Notes under the pieces: model-generated
The model's database searches: none
The model's input: only the letters and a program-made list of their open reading frames with translations
What the model was told of the DNA's origin: nothing
Shown: piece by piece, positions 12,673 to 24,064 of the stretch
Layout of the letters: each line of letters begins with the position of its first letter
How positions within the stretch are numbered: position 1 is the stretch's first letter
Translations under genes and position numbers: made by a program
Assembly: GCA_037179515.1 (NCBI GenBank)
Contig: JAXCGZ010017027.1
Location: 132,501 to 193,564, forward strand
Direction of reading: 5' to 3'
DNA: 61,064 nucleotides
Source: Halocaridina rubra
Lineage: Eukaryota > Arthropoda > Malacostraca > Decapoda > Atyidae

Positions 12673-13662
12673 ATGGTGAGTGGTGGTGTTCTTTGTGCTG
12701 GTGGTGTTAGTGGTAGTGGTGTTGGTGGTGGTGTCGTTGTTGGTGCTGTTTGTGGCTGTGCTGGGGATTTGTCCTCGTCTGACGCAAGCAAACTCATTTT
12801 TAATTTAAGAAATGAGTTGGCTGCAGTCAGGCAGGAGGTCAGATCCTTAGCTGAGGAGAACAGGGATCTGAGAGGTAAAGTAGAGGTGTTAACCAGGAAG
12901 GGACGATTGAATAATGAAGACGACTGGAAAGTTGTGAATAAGGGTTCAACGAAGATGGTTCTTAAGAAAAATGATACTTTTAGACTACAGGTTGCTAATT
13001 CATTTAGGTCACTTAGAGATGAATGTGACAGTGGAGGCAGTAATTCTTCAGGAACCATAGAGTCAGATAGGTGTACTAGCGATCGTAAAAATGGAAGTGG
13101 GAAAAGCTCTCAGGTCAAGAGCCTAGGTAAGTCTCCCAAGGTCGGAGTAACCCATCCTCCGGATAAGTCTCGTTCTTTGGTAATTGTAGGGGATTCACTA
13201 TGCAGATATGTAGACAGGAAACTCAGGCATAAAGTTAGAGGAAAATATTTTTTTCCTGGAGCAGGTATGAAGAAGGTGGGTGAGTCAATAAATAGCTGGA
13301 TTGAGAAAAAAGATGTTGTTTGTTTGATAGCTGGGGGAAATGACGTGCAGGATGGTAGAAGTGAAGAGCTGATTAGGTTGTATAGACAAGCCCTGGATAA
13401 GATTAGGAAAAGGGGTGCAGTTCCTGTGATGTGTGGTATTCTCCCTAGGCTTAGCCAAAGTTCAGAATGGTGGTCTCGAGCTATAGGAGTAAATGCTAGG
13501 ATGAAAGTCTTCTGTCGGGAGAATAATATAGGTTTTATAGACGGGTGGGATCACTTCACTAGTCATAAGCATATGTATGCAAGGGATGGAGTGCATCTTT
13601 CTAATTCAGGTGTCTCGGTATTGGCTGGTATGATAGACAGAGAGGTAGGGGGGTTTTGTTAG
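12673..13662 (+). CDS. CR1 LINE ORF1 protein with SGNH/GDSL esterase domain
   Basis: 329 codons from ATG 12673, which has A at -3 and G at +4; upstream in-frame codons begin only with GTG, so this ATG is preferred. The N-terminus is Gly/Val-rich. About residues 40-80 form a probable coiled coil (FNLRNELAAVRQEVRSL). The C-terminal half is an SGNH hydrolase: GDSL with Ser175, GGND at 221-224 and DGVHLS with Asp305 and His308. All expected catalytic residues are present. Esterase-type ORF1 proteins are known in CR1 LINEs; the protein is expected to bind element RNA, with the esterase role unclear. The frame is intact. Confidence 0.88.
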   Translation: MVSGGVLCAGGVSGSGVGGGVVVGAVCGCAGDLSSSDASKLIFNLRNELAAVRQEVRSLAEENRDLRGKVEVLTRKGRLNNEDDWKVVNKGSTKMVLKKNDTFRLQVANSFRSLRDECDSGGSNSSGTIESDRCTSDRKNGSGKSSQVKSLGKSPKVGVTHPPDKSRSLVIVGDSLCRYVDRKLRHKVRGKYFFPGAGMKKVGESINSWIEKKDVVCLIAGGNDVQDGRSEELIRLYRQALDKIRKRGAVPVMCGILPRLSQSSEWWSRAIGVNARMKVFCRENNIGFIDGWDHFTSHKHMYARDGVHLSNSGVSVLAGMIDREVGGFC

Positions 13663-13676
13663 ACACAAATAATGAA

Positions 13677-16600
13677 ATGATTAATACTTGTGCAGAGAAA
13701 TTAGTCAGTAAGGGTTCAGTAAATAGTGGGTCAAATAACTGGGAGTCTAAGGATAAGAACCATTTGTTACATAGAACAAATATTAACAAAAAGAATAGCC
13801 ACAAGAAGGGTGAAGCTAGAGAAAGTTTAAAAGTATATTATACAAATAGCCGTAGTTTAGGTAACAAGATAGAAGAACTGAGAGCCATAGTATGTAGTGA
13901 GAGACCGGATATAATATGCATTAGTGAAAGTTGGATTAATTTAAAAAGCAAACACCTTAAAGCTGAGTACATAATTACACGATATAAACTTTATAATGCT
14001 GATCGTAGTGCAGATAAAAGAGGGGGAGGGGTAATTATGTATATTAAAGATAGCCTCAGAAGCTGCATTAAGTCTGGAATTAAGACAAATCTAAATTCAG
14101 AAACCTTATGGGTTGAAATTAAAAATAATATAGAAAGTCTAGTTGTAGGAGTAGTCTACAGACCACCTGATCTAGATAATATAGAGTCGCAAGTTATATA
14201 CGATGAAATTTCTAAAGTGAGCAGGTCAAATAGAGTTTGCATTGTAGGCGATTTTAATTTTAGACATATTAACTGGGAAACCATAACAGGTGATAGTAGC
14301 TCTAAGGAGTTTTTGGAAGTAGTAGAAGACAATTTCCTTTCTCAGCATGTACTTGAAGCAACACGGGGGGTAAATACACTAGATTTAGTTCTTAGTAATA
14401 GAGAGAATATGGTTACAAATTTAGAAGTTGGTGAAAAATTGGGCAACAGTGACCATGATTCCATTAGATTTAACATAATTTTCAAGGAAACTATAAAGGA
14501 AAATAAGAATATTGTTCCAAACTTTAGAGCAGGAGATTTTGAGGGCTTAAAAACTAAATTATCTAATGAGGTATGGGAAGGGATTTCTGGGGTACAGATG
14601 TGGGTAGTTAATCCAGCAGGTCAGGTCGCAGGTAGCGGATTACCCCGAAATTTGAGTACCACATGCCAGGGATTATCACAAGATAAGATCAATACATTAA
14701 ATTCTCTCACAGGAAAGAACAGCAGCCCGTCAGTTAATATAAATTTGGATGAGGAATATAACAATTTTGTCATGACTCTTAAGAATAGTCAGAGAGACTA
14801 TATTCCCATGAAACATTACAGATCAAGAAAAAATGACCCTAAATGGATGAACAATAGAATAAAGAATCTTATAGGTATTAAAAGAGGAATATACAGGAAA
14901 CTAAAAAGAGGTGAAGAGCAGGTGAGGCAGCAATATATACAGTTAAACAGGGAAGTTAAAAAGATAGTTAGAGAGTCGAAAAGAAAATACGAAGTTAGAA
15001 TAGCAGGAGAAGCTAAAGAAAATCCTAAAGGGTTTTATCAACATTATCAAACAAAATTTAAGGAAAAAGTCGGACCAATTGAAGTAGCCAATGGCCATAT
15101 CACAGATGACGATAAAGTGATGTGTACATGTTTAAATGATTATTTCTTATCTGTATTTACAAATGAAAACTTGGAAAATATTCCGGAAGTAGAATCCATT
15201 TACAGAGACAATCCCGATAATATACTTAGTTCAATAAATATTACGAGAGAGGAGGTAATAAAAGAAATAGATAAATTAAAGGCTCATAAATCTCCGGGAC
15301 CTGATGGAATATATGCTAGAATATTAAAGGAATGCAAGGAAGAGCTTAGTTGTCCTCTAACTGCATTATTTAATAATTCAATAAAATTAGGATCGGTACC
15401 CATGGAGTGGAAATTGGCAGATGTGGTACCAATATTTAAAAAAGGAGAACGTGTTAAAAAGAATAATTATAGGCCGGTAAGTTTAACGTCAACAGTGGGT
15501 AAGATTCTAGAATCCATAATTGCAAATAAAATAAGGGCACATCTAGAATTACACAGACTGATAAAACTTTCACAACACGGGTTTCTTAAGGGTTTTTCGT
15601 GCCTTACAAACTTACTGTCTTTTTATTCAGGAGTTTACGAGGCAGTAGATTGTGGCAAAGAATATGATACAATATATCTAGATTTTAGCAAAGCTTTTGA
15701 TAGAGTTCCTCACAAAAGATTAGTTAAAAAGCTGGAAGCTCATGGTATAGGAGGAGCTGTGCTCAGATGGATCAAACAATGGTTAAAAGACAGAAAACAG
15801 AGGGTTTGCATAAATGGAGAGAAATCAGAGTGGGGCTCGGTTACTAGCGGGGTACCACAAGGCTCGGTACTGGGTCCCCTATTATTCATCGTATATCTAA
15901 ATGATCTGGATTCGGATATCAGTAGTAACCTAAGTAAATTCGCAGACGACACTAAAATAGGTAGAACTATAAATGGAAAAGAAGACATTCATGCTTTACA
16001 GGAAGATCTAAATAGATTATCTGAATGGTCGGACAAATGGCAAATGGAATTTAATGTTGAAAAATGTAAAGTAGTTAAAATGGGTACTATAAAAGACAAT
16101 ACTAGTTATAAGCTAAATAACCATGAAATCATGAGTTCTCAGTGTGAAAGGGATTTGGGAGTTCTTGTGAGTAGTAGTCTTAAGCCAAGAGAGCAATGCA
16201 CAGCAGTCAGAAATAAAGCAAACAGAATTTTAGGATTTATCTCAAGAAGCGTCAGCAATAGGACGGAAAAAAAAAGTTATTTTGCAGCTCTATCTTGCAT
16301 TAGTTAGGCCCCATTTAGATTATGCTGTGCAATTCTGGTCACCCTATTATAGAATGGAAATTGAATCCTTGGAGAGAGTGCAGCGAAGAATGACCAAGAT
16401 GATACACAATATCAGAAATCTACCATATGAGGACAGATTAAAAAAACTTAATCTACATTCTCTAGAGAGGCGAAGAGTTAGGGGGGATATGATTGAAGTG
16501 TATAAATGGTTTAAAGGGATTAACAAGGGAGATATTAATAAACTTTTAAAAATTCATGATCAAACCAGAACTCGTAATAATGGATTTAAGCTTGATAAAT

Positions 16601-16752
16601 TTAGGTTCAGAAGGGAAATTGGTAAAAATTGGTTTGGTAATAGAGTAGCTGATGCATGGAACAAGCTTCCTAGTATGATAGTAAATGCCAATACCTTAGA
16701 CACCTTCAAATGTAGATTAGATAGACATATGACAGAGGTAGGGTGGGTATGA
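13677..16752 (+). pseudogene. CR1 LINE ORF2, endonuclease-reverse transcriptase (single frameshift)
   Basis: The first in-frame ATG is 14 bases after the ORF1 stop; the frame is open slightly upstream and is -1 relative to ORF1. An APE-type endonuclease comes first (YYTNSRSLGNK, ISESW, IVGDFNFRHINW, NTLDLVLS, GNSDHD). The reverse transcriptase follows ([59 protein letters not shown] at 15936-15956). The catalytic residues expected in both domains are visible. The frame breaks in a run of nine A at 16267-16275; the C-terminal 150 codons continue in the next frame from about 16276 to 16752. Total length of about 1,020 codons is normal. A sequencing or polymerase slip in the A run could explain the break. 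Confidence 0.9.
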
Positions 16753-16920
16753 ATAGGTTAGTGCTTATTAGAAAAATCATAAAAAGACAAATAGAATAAA
16801 TAAGTAGAGTAGAATAGAATAGGTTAGACATGCTGAAAATACAATTCAAAAATGGAGCTGCCTCGTGTGTGCCAGTAGGCATGTTGCAGTGTCCTCTATT
16901 CTTATGTTCTTATGTTCTTA
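16753..16920 (+). other. CR1 3' UTR and terminal TTCTTATG repeats
   Basis: Non-coding tail after the ORF2 stop, ending in about two and a half TTCTTATG units. The same tail occurs inverted at 60853-61020. Confidence 0.85.
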
Positions 16921-17411
16921 TTACTTTTAAATTTCAAACTCAATATATAAGCTCTGAGAATCTCCACTATCTTAATTAGCTCAATTGTAATTATAAATTT
17001 CATGACAATGATAGTAATTAACAATAATTATCTCTAGATAATCTTTTTTTTCAAAACTCTTTAATTATAATATATATCAAAGGGATAAAGATATTAAAGA
17101 TTTTTCTCAACACAAAAAACTATATAACAAAAATGGGTATCTGAAAAAATATAAAAAGTTTGTCTCTGTGTATGCAGTAATAAAAACAAAAAATCATATT
17201 TCATTTGCAACATTAAAGAATGCATTTTGCCTAAGTTTCATAATCTCTTAAGGAGTTGTACATGAACAATTAAAACAGAAAATATATATTCTCCTACTAT
17301 CTCCAACTAATCTTTTCGAGTGATGATTCACCAGAACTACCTCGGGAGACAGGGGGAAGTTTGACATATAACTGTTCTGTCTGCTTGTTCATACTTATGA
17401 ACGGTTGGGTA
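16921..17411 (-). other. Non-coding internal part of LTR element A
   Basis: AT-rich region that aligns in reverse with copy B at about 26590-27080. No open frame with recognisable content. Confidence 0.65.
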
Positions 17412-17423
17412 TTTTTATTATTT

Positions 17424-17592
17424 CCGGTTTTCCGGTTTTACGTCACGGACTCCCTTATCAACCAAGGGCTAGGACGGTTGCCTTCTTGCGAAGGACTTGT
17501 TTTGGCAGATGTAATCCTTACGCTGAGTGCATGCCTTTGCTAACCTCAGACCGTGACGGGGCGCGAACCCTCGACCTGACGCCTCAGCTCCT
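17424..17592 (-). mobile_element. tRNA-derived SINE, copy 2
   Basis: On the minus strand it has the same B-box region (GAGGGTTCGCGCCCCGTC) and body as copy 1 (TCTGCCAAAACAAGTCC). Similar T-rich target sequences lie on both sides (TTTTTATTATTT at 17412, TTTTTATTACTTT at 17593). Copy B of the LTR element lacks it at the homologous site near 26560, so it is an insertion into element A. Confidence 0.87.
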
Positions 17593-17640
17593 TTTTTATT
17601 ACTTTGTTTTTCCTACCCCTATACTGCCCAAGGTTTGCCT

Positions 17641-18400
17641 TCAGGGCTGCAGCTGACTAGCTTTTGCGGGGAGATGTGCGGATGGGCGCTCTTTTCTCCC
17701 CTGTTCCTTTGGCTTTAGGATCAACTTCGTCTCTTTCAAATACGGGAAACGGCTGTGTAACATTCTTGTTGTCACTTCTGTCAGCTCACACTCCTTCTTT
17801 ATGACCAAGCTGAAGTAATTTTGACAAACATTATCATGGTTAAAACTTTCAGTTTTATATGATCTATCTAACATATCTCTTCGGACAAATAATGTGCATA
17901 CTGCAGCTAGAAAGGAAAATAAAGACTCATTCATAGATTCATGTCCATTATCACGTAATATCTATCTTGGAAATCCAAATACTAACGTGAACTGGTGCAG
18001 GGCAACGGCTACCGAGGTCGCTCTCTTATCCTTCATCGCATACGTGAAGGTATAGCTTGTGCATTCATCTGTGAGTACGAAAATGTACGAGTAGCCATCA
18101 TACGATCTGGGCAGGGGGCCTATCAAATAGCAATGAACTCTTTCCCATTTAAAACTGCATCTCAGCTAGATTCGGGCAGGTGGGACCGTATTATGCTGCC
18201 GTTTGAAGCAATTGCACACATGACAATTCTTAATATACACTGCAACGTCTTTATGCATCCCTTCCCAATAAAATTGGATACTTAGCAACCAATACGTTTT
18301 CTCGATTCCCATATGGCCGGCCGCGGGACTCGTGTGACACAGAAAAAGGGCCTAACCGTGGAACTCCTCGGGAAGTAATGCCGCGTATCCCCCTTCTCCG
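17641..18400 (-). pseudogene. Element A integrase (broken)
   Basis: Minus-strand codons give an HHCC zinc finger: HTSPAAGHMGIEKT, then FYWEGMHKDV and KNCHVCNCFKRQ. The integrase core follows (WERVHCYLIGPLP, GYSYIFVLTDE, then FGFPR, a stop and DNGHESMNESLF). This is the normal Ty3/Gypsy order after RNase H. The first catalytic Asp of the core is Tyr here (codon at 18127-18129), and stops lie in the frame, so the enzyme is dead. Integrase would insert the element cDNA into chromosomes. Confidence 0.88.
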
Positions 18401-18447
18401 TTCTTTCGCTTAAACATTTTATACAATATTCCTTCTTCTATTACGAA

Positions 18448-19476
18448 TTAATTTATTCGGCTTCGAATTTGAGCAGGGATTACGCCATTTATTCCTTGCA
18501 AGAGTTTCTTCACCTCTCCCCACAACGTATCCCTGTCCTGCTTCCTTACGAGTTCCTCTCGATTCCACCCACAAGTGCCCCCCTCCCGCTCATTCATACC
18601 CTCTCGCTCGCTCACTCGTTCATACTCGCGACTTTCACTCTGTCTTTTCTCTCCCTCTCGTCCCCCATTCGTTCTTTTATTTACTTTGCAAGGATGTTTT
18701 TCCCCATCACTCTGAAGGAGTGTGTTCGTGGAATCGGGATCAGCCCCCGCAGTTCCAGGACGGTTCGTGTCCACGGTCTGATGACTTGCGTTTCTCATCG
18801 AACGGGTAATGGCCAGGGCAGGGACTTCCTGCACTCCCCTGCTCAGGGCGTTTGCTACTTTGTTACTCTTTCCAGGTACATACTCGAACCCCTGTATATT
18901 AAACTGTATAAGTCTTAACAGCCATCGGGAAAGCCTCTGGTTATTTAGCGGGTTCGCATACACGTACTTCAAGGGTAGATGATCGCTATGAATTATCACC
19001 GGATATCCGAGTAGGAAATATTTATGTTTTTCTAACACGAACACGATGGCAATTGCCTCTCGTTCGATTGTGGAATATCACCGCTCAGTGTCTGTAAGCG
19101 CCCGGGAAGCAAAACTAATGGGGTGGTCACTTTTCTCGTTGTCCACCTGCGATACTACTCTGCCGATCGCGACATCAGAGGTGTCACACGTGACACAGGA
19201 CGCCCGATCAAATTTAGGATAAACGAGTACTTGGGTAGACATTAGGGCTCTCTTTAAAGCTACAAATGCGGCCTCGTGCTCAGGCATCCAGCAAATCTGG
19301 TGCGTATTTCGGAGTCCATCTATGGGCTGGGAAATGTCCGCGTATTTCTCAATAAATTTATGGTAGTACGAGCAAAGTCCGAGAAATGATCTAACATCTT
19401 TACAAGTTTTGGATCTTGCAAACTTCTCTTTGGCTTTTACTTTATCATACAATACTGCCACACCCACGGACAACAA
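18448..19476 (-). pseudogene. Element A RNase H and linker (one internal stop)
   Basis: The frame starts with the RT-to-RNase H connection (GHKLLSVGVAVLYDKVKAKE, SFLGLCSYYHKFI). RNase H motifs follow: CVTCDTSDVAIG, PISFASRALTDTER, a stop at about 19078, then YSTIEREAIAIVFVLEKHKY, VIIHSDHLPLKYV and YVPGKSNKVANALSR. These match the Ty3/Gypsy RNase H order. A 100-residue hydrophilic Glu/Arg-rich linker leads to integrase. Part of the DNA of this linker (ACACTCCTTCAGAGTGATGG) is also found in copies B and C, which fixes their deletion breakpoint near here. Confidence 0.88.
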
Positions 19477-19493
19477 TTTGTGTCCGAGAAATT

Positions 19494-20726
19494 CTACTTC
19501 CGCTTTGAAAAACTGACATTAGATAATTTCACACGTAGGTTATTCTGTCTCAAGGCTTCTAAAACCGAAATGAGGTTCCGGGCGTGTTCTGCAAAGGTTT
19601 GTCCGATTATTATTATGTCATTTAAATACACTAGCACAGTGCTACCGATGAGGCCTAGGAGCACCGCTGTCATGAGTCTGCTAAAATAACTGGGGGCGTT
19701 TTTTAACCCAAAAGGTAGACGATTGTACACGAAGAGTTTATTATTTACTGAAAAGCAGTCTTTGCTTTTCTCTTCCAAGACCACCTGGTGGTAACCCGCC
19801 AGGAGGTCGAGAGTAGTAAAATACTTAGAGCCACTGACGTGGCACAGTACATATTCAGTTATAGGGAGGGGGAATTTATCACCTTCGGTAATTAAAGTTA
19901 GTTTGCGGAAATCTACGCACAGTCGAAGGTCTCCCTCTTTCTTCTTTACTACTACAATGGGGCTATACCAAGGGCTTTTAGATAATCTAATGACGCCCTT
20001 TTCCTCTAAATCGGCTACCATTCCCTTTAACTTCCTCTCGTATACAAACGGAGTGCTGTAGGGATTTGCAAAGGTTGGAGGATGACTTTCTGTGTTAATA
20101 TCAAACGGCATGAGAGTGCATTCCCCAAGGGGATCAGAATCTAAAGCAAAAACCTCATGATATTTAGCGACAAGTTCAGTCATGAAAGTAGAATGCTCAG
20201 CATCTCTCAATCCTCTCGCTAACGCCTGGAAATTTGTGACCTGTTCTTGGTCTTCGGCGACCCTTATGACATTGACACTGTAACATTGCCGCATTTCTTC
20301 GAATTCGGCGACTTTCGTGTTTCTAGGAATAACTAGCGGGATCGGCGATATATTCACGCACATGACATTTAATTTCCGCGATCCCTCGGGAACCATTAGC
20401 AATTTATTAGGAAAAAAATCCGCGTACTCTCCGTCAAATTCTGTGTATAAGGCTTGGGCGCCCGTGACTACTCGCGAGGTAATAGCTTCTAAGACAAATT
20501 CAGTACCGCTCTCGATAATTTCTTCCCGAAGCGTGACAATGCAGTTATCGCTTTCTTCTTTCAACACGCATGCACACACTAACGCGCGAGTGGAACATGA
20601 AACTATTTCGCTCTCGTTTACAGTTACGGTAGTTTTCCCCCTTGTATTAACAATACTTACTCCCATTTTTACTGTGTCCTCAAATCCAATTATTACTTTT
20701 GCCTGTTCAATACTTAACTTAAGCAA
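19494..20726 (-). pseudogene. Element A reverse transcriptase (active-site change)
   Basis: A 410-codon open stretch. The first half is the protease-RT connector. RT motifs follow: GVIRLSKSPWYSPIVVVKKK, LRLCVDFRKLT, YFTTLDLLAGYHQV, YNRLPFGLKNAPSYFSRLM and VLVYLNDIIIIG. Ty3/Gypsy enzymes have YxDD at the last motif; here it is YLND, with the Asn codon at 19620-19622 replacing a metal-binding Asp. The open frame is long, but the enzyme should be inactive. A frameshift separates it from RNase H. Confidence 0.9.
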
Positions 20727-20955
20727 TACAAGGAAGGCACATCTAAATCTTGTGGTACACCCCTAATATGCAATCGCTGGTTTCACTACCACTTTAACTT
20801 TAACAAAATTCGGGGTATTATCGCCCACAGTAGTTATAACTACTGAAGTATCAAATTTAGTGATGGGTTCTGCAACAATACTACGGTCAATTAACGATAC
20901 GGCTGAGTCCTAATCTAGCAAAGCAAATTTGTGGATTCCACCGACTGCAATTTCT
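20727..20955 (-). pseudogene. Element A aspartic protease remnant
   Basis: The minus strand reads HKFALLD, a stop (20908-20910), then DSAVSLIDRS. The retroviral-type protease motif is LLDTGSAVSLI, so the Thr of the DTG active site became a stop and the Gly became Asp. The rest continues to the RT connector with another stop (about 20765). Confidence 0.75.
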
Positions 20956-22233
20956 ACTAGTTAGATCCCATTACTCATTAGATAGAAACTACAAGTACTT
21001 AGCTGTGCTGAGGAGGTGGTCCTGTGATGTCCACGATTTCCCGGTCGGGAGGAGCGACGGCTCCTCGCCGTTGAGTGTTCGGGACGTTCGCTGGGGGCTC
21101 CCGTCGGGGCATCGGGTTTTTTTTCGCTTCTTGCAAAGCTCCATGAGTCATTCTCTCGGAGGGGCTTGTCAGCCTGATCTCCGGTCCCCAGACAATTGTA
21201 GCAGAGCATGTTCATGCATGCCGTTTACATGCACTGCTCCCGTGGGTGGCCCATGCCGTAACACTTTGCACACCTTCCTCTCCTTGCTGCTTGGAACCTC
21301 GGTCCTCGGTCGTTCGCCATGGCTGCGACGGGAACCACTGCCATGTCTAGGAGTCTTTCCTTATCGATTTCCTCTTTAGAGAGACCATGTCCGGGGTGGC
21401 TCTCGAACCAATTCGCCAGCAGACGCACTAGATCGGGGACCGGTATGTTAGACTTCAGCAGAAAATGGCATCTCGGCGGAACAGTTTGCTGCAGGGTACC
21501 TCACACAATACTTTGCCGCATGTACGTATTATCGGCAATTCCACACACTGAACTCATTAACAATTTGATCCTCTTCGCATGCCAGTTCAACTGTTCTCTG
21601 CATCTTCGAGGGCTATTTCTAATCTTAGTTATTAGCGTTCCTTCACTCTGTTGCACTGTGAAATATTTTAGGAACTGATACTTAAAAGTTTCCCAATGTT
21701 TTCATTTTGACCACTCGTCTTCGCTTACGGTCTCGGCCGCAAATCCGGTGCACCTTTGTACTACTTTGTTAATTCGGTACTCGTTGGTCCACTCAGCATT
21801 TCTCATACGCAAACCCAAGTGTTTCAGGAAGTCGGCCATGGGAAATATGGGTGGATATTTGAGGCCTTTTACATTTGCGCTATAAGGGAGAATCTTTGAC
21901 TCGAGGCACCTTTCCAACAAGGGCACGGGGTGGGGGCATGGCCTGCTGTGTTCCCTGTATCACCACTGGGCTCGGAGTGGCAGGCTGTTTGTCGATGTTC
22001 GAGGCGTTGGTTTCGCTGTCGGCACTGTCGCCGTTGGCCAAGATCCTTCTCGACGGAGCGACGTTGGCAGCGGTTTGTAGGCGCCGCACATGCTCCTCCA
22101 AGTCGAGAATTCTCCGGTTTTTGTCCTCGTCACTAATTTCCTGTACTTGGAGGTATTGGTCCACAACGTTTGCCATTCTCTTTTTCTTTGCACGGGTTTC
22201 GACTGGCATATAAGATTGTCTCTTTTCGTACAT
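20956..22233 (-). pseudogene. Element A gag pseudogene
   Basis: The frame starts at ATG 22233 just after the primer-binding site: MYEKRQSYMPVETRAKKKRM, then a likely coiled coil (DEDKNRRILDLEEHVRRLQT). The middle continues in another frame at 21926-21702 and in further pieces. Near the end CAKCYGMGHPREQC is a classical CxxCx4Hx4C zinc knuckle (about 21227-21268), and CYNCLGTGDQADK is a degenerate second one. Knuckles of this kind bind the element RNA in the nucleocapsid. At least one frameshift and several stops break it. Confidence 0.85.
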
Positions 22234-22243
22234 ATTTCGGCGG

Positions 22244-22263
22244 GAATTCCACTGCTGCCACCA
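22244..22263 (-). promoter_or_regulatory. Primer-binding site of element A
   Basis: On the minus strand TGGTGGCAGCAGTGGAATTC lies one base after the GACA end of the 5' LTR. Sites starting TGG pair with the CCA end of a tRNA. Copy C has the similar TGGTGGCAGTGGTGGGATG near 58601. I do not assign the tRNA. Confidence 0.7.
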
Positions 22264-22264
22264 C

Positions 22265-22950
22265 TGTCGTAGTGTTAATCACTACGTTAATATTACTACC
22301 AGAAGGGTGCAAGGTAAGAACGGATAAGGGGTGGTTCGTTTAACTTAATTTATTTTAGAGTACAATATATACAACGCCTCAATGCTCCCAACCCTTATGA
22401 CTGTCAAAAACTCTTATCTATTCGTGCCCCAGGGAAAGTATTGACTAAAGCTCCAACTCTTTGGCTGCCTCGGTATTCTTCAAGTACCCCAAAGAGCAGG
22501 GCGTGTCATCTTGTACAGTTTTGCCGATAGCCTTAAGGATCAAAGGGGAGTCCCTCCTCTTTGGGGAGGGGCTATTTCAACAAGTCTATTTGGCAGAAGA
22601 GGATCTTAATCACCCAAGGCTATTGGGTATCTCTCCAGGGCATGTACATACGTACGAGTCAAATGTTTGTGTTTCTTGTGGCTTTGGGGAACAGAGGATT
22701 TCTTGTCCTTCCCATCCTCTTGAGGAACTTGACGCCAGATGCTAAGTCCCTTGGATCCAACCATTTATCACGTTGACACTTTGGAAAAACATTGAACGTA
22801 CCCAAGAAAAACAATTGGGAGAGTATTCAATTTCACCCTTGATCTCCAGCCTCACATGTTTCTCTTCAGGACTTGTTTCAGGTTTCAGGTTTCAGGTCCT
22901 GACTTCAGCAGGTCTTCATATACATCAGCGAGACTTCAGATGATGCGACA
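22265..22950 (-). repeat. 5' LTR of element A
   Basis: Partner of 9007-9677. Ends TGTC and GACA; followed by AATG (22951-22954), matching the duplication at 9003-9006. Confidence 0.92.
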
Positions 22951-22954
22951 AATG

Positions 22955-24060
<1,106 letters not shown>

Positions 24061-24064
24061 CGGG

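Larger units (their letters stand above)
12605..16920 (+). mobile_element. CR1-clade LINE with esterase ORF1, nested in LTR element A
   Basis: The insertion limits are set by the uninterrupted homologous region in copy B (27060-27220) and by this LINE's own 3' terminus. It has a short leader, ORF1 with coiled coil and SGNH esterase, ORF2 with endonuclease and reverse transcriptase, and about 170 bases of 3' UTR. It ends in repeats of TTCTTATG, the kind of short terminal repeat CR1 elements carry in place of poly(A). The last ~205 bases recur in reverse at 60853-61064 with only two differences seen, which suggests recent family activity. Confidence 0.92.
9007..22950 (-). mobile_element. Ty3/Gypsy-like LTR retrotransposon, copy A
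   Basis: Two direct ~680-bp repeats bound the element, each beginning TGTC and ending GACA. A purine-rich tract adjoins the inner edge of the 9.7-kb LTR, and a TGG-starting primer-binding site adjoins the 22.26-kb LTR. AATG occurs on both outer sides. On the minus strand the order is gag, protease, RT, RNase H, integrase, then about 3.4 kb of non-coding DNA before the 3' LTR. A CR1 LINE (12605-16920) and a SINE (17424-17592) are later insertions; without them the element is about 9.4 kb. Every coding part is broken. Confidence 0.92.

Noticed and set aside
12660..13058. 132-codon minus-strand frame opposite CR1 ORF1
   Set aside because: It is the antisense shadow of the ORF1 coding region without a recognisable domain.
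13640..13680. Programmed frameshift between CR1 ORF1 and ORF2
   Set aside because: The G and T runs do not form an X XXY YYZ heptamer in the ORF1 register, and an ATG 14 bases after the stop allows reinitiation.
18469..18918. 149-codon plus-strand frame in element A
   Set aside because: Antisense of the RNase H-integrase linker; its C/S/T-rich text mirrors the Glu/Arg-rich linker.
22461..22776. Open frames within the LTRs (also at 9222-9473)
   Set aside because: Both lie inside LTR sequence in the antisense direction and differ between the two LTRs by stops and shifts; no domain.
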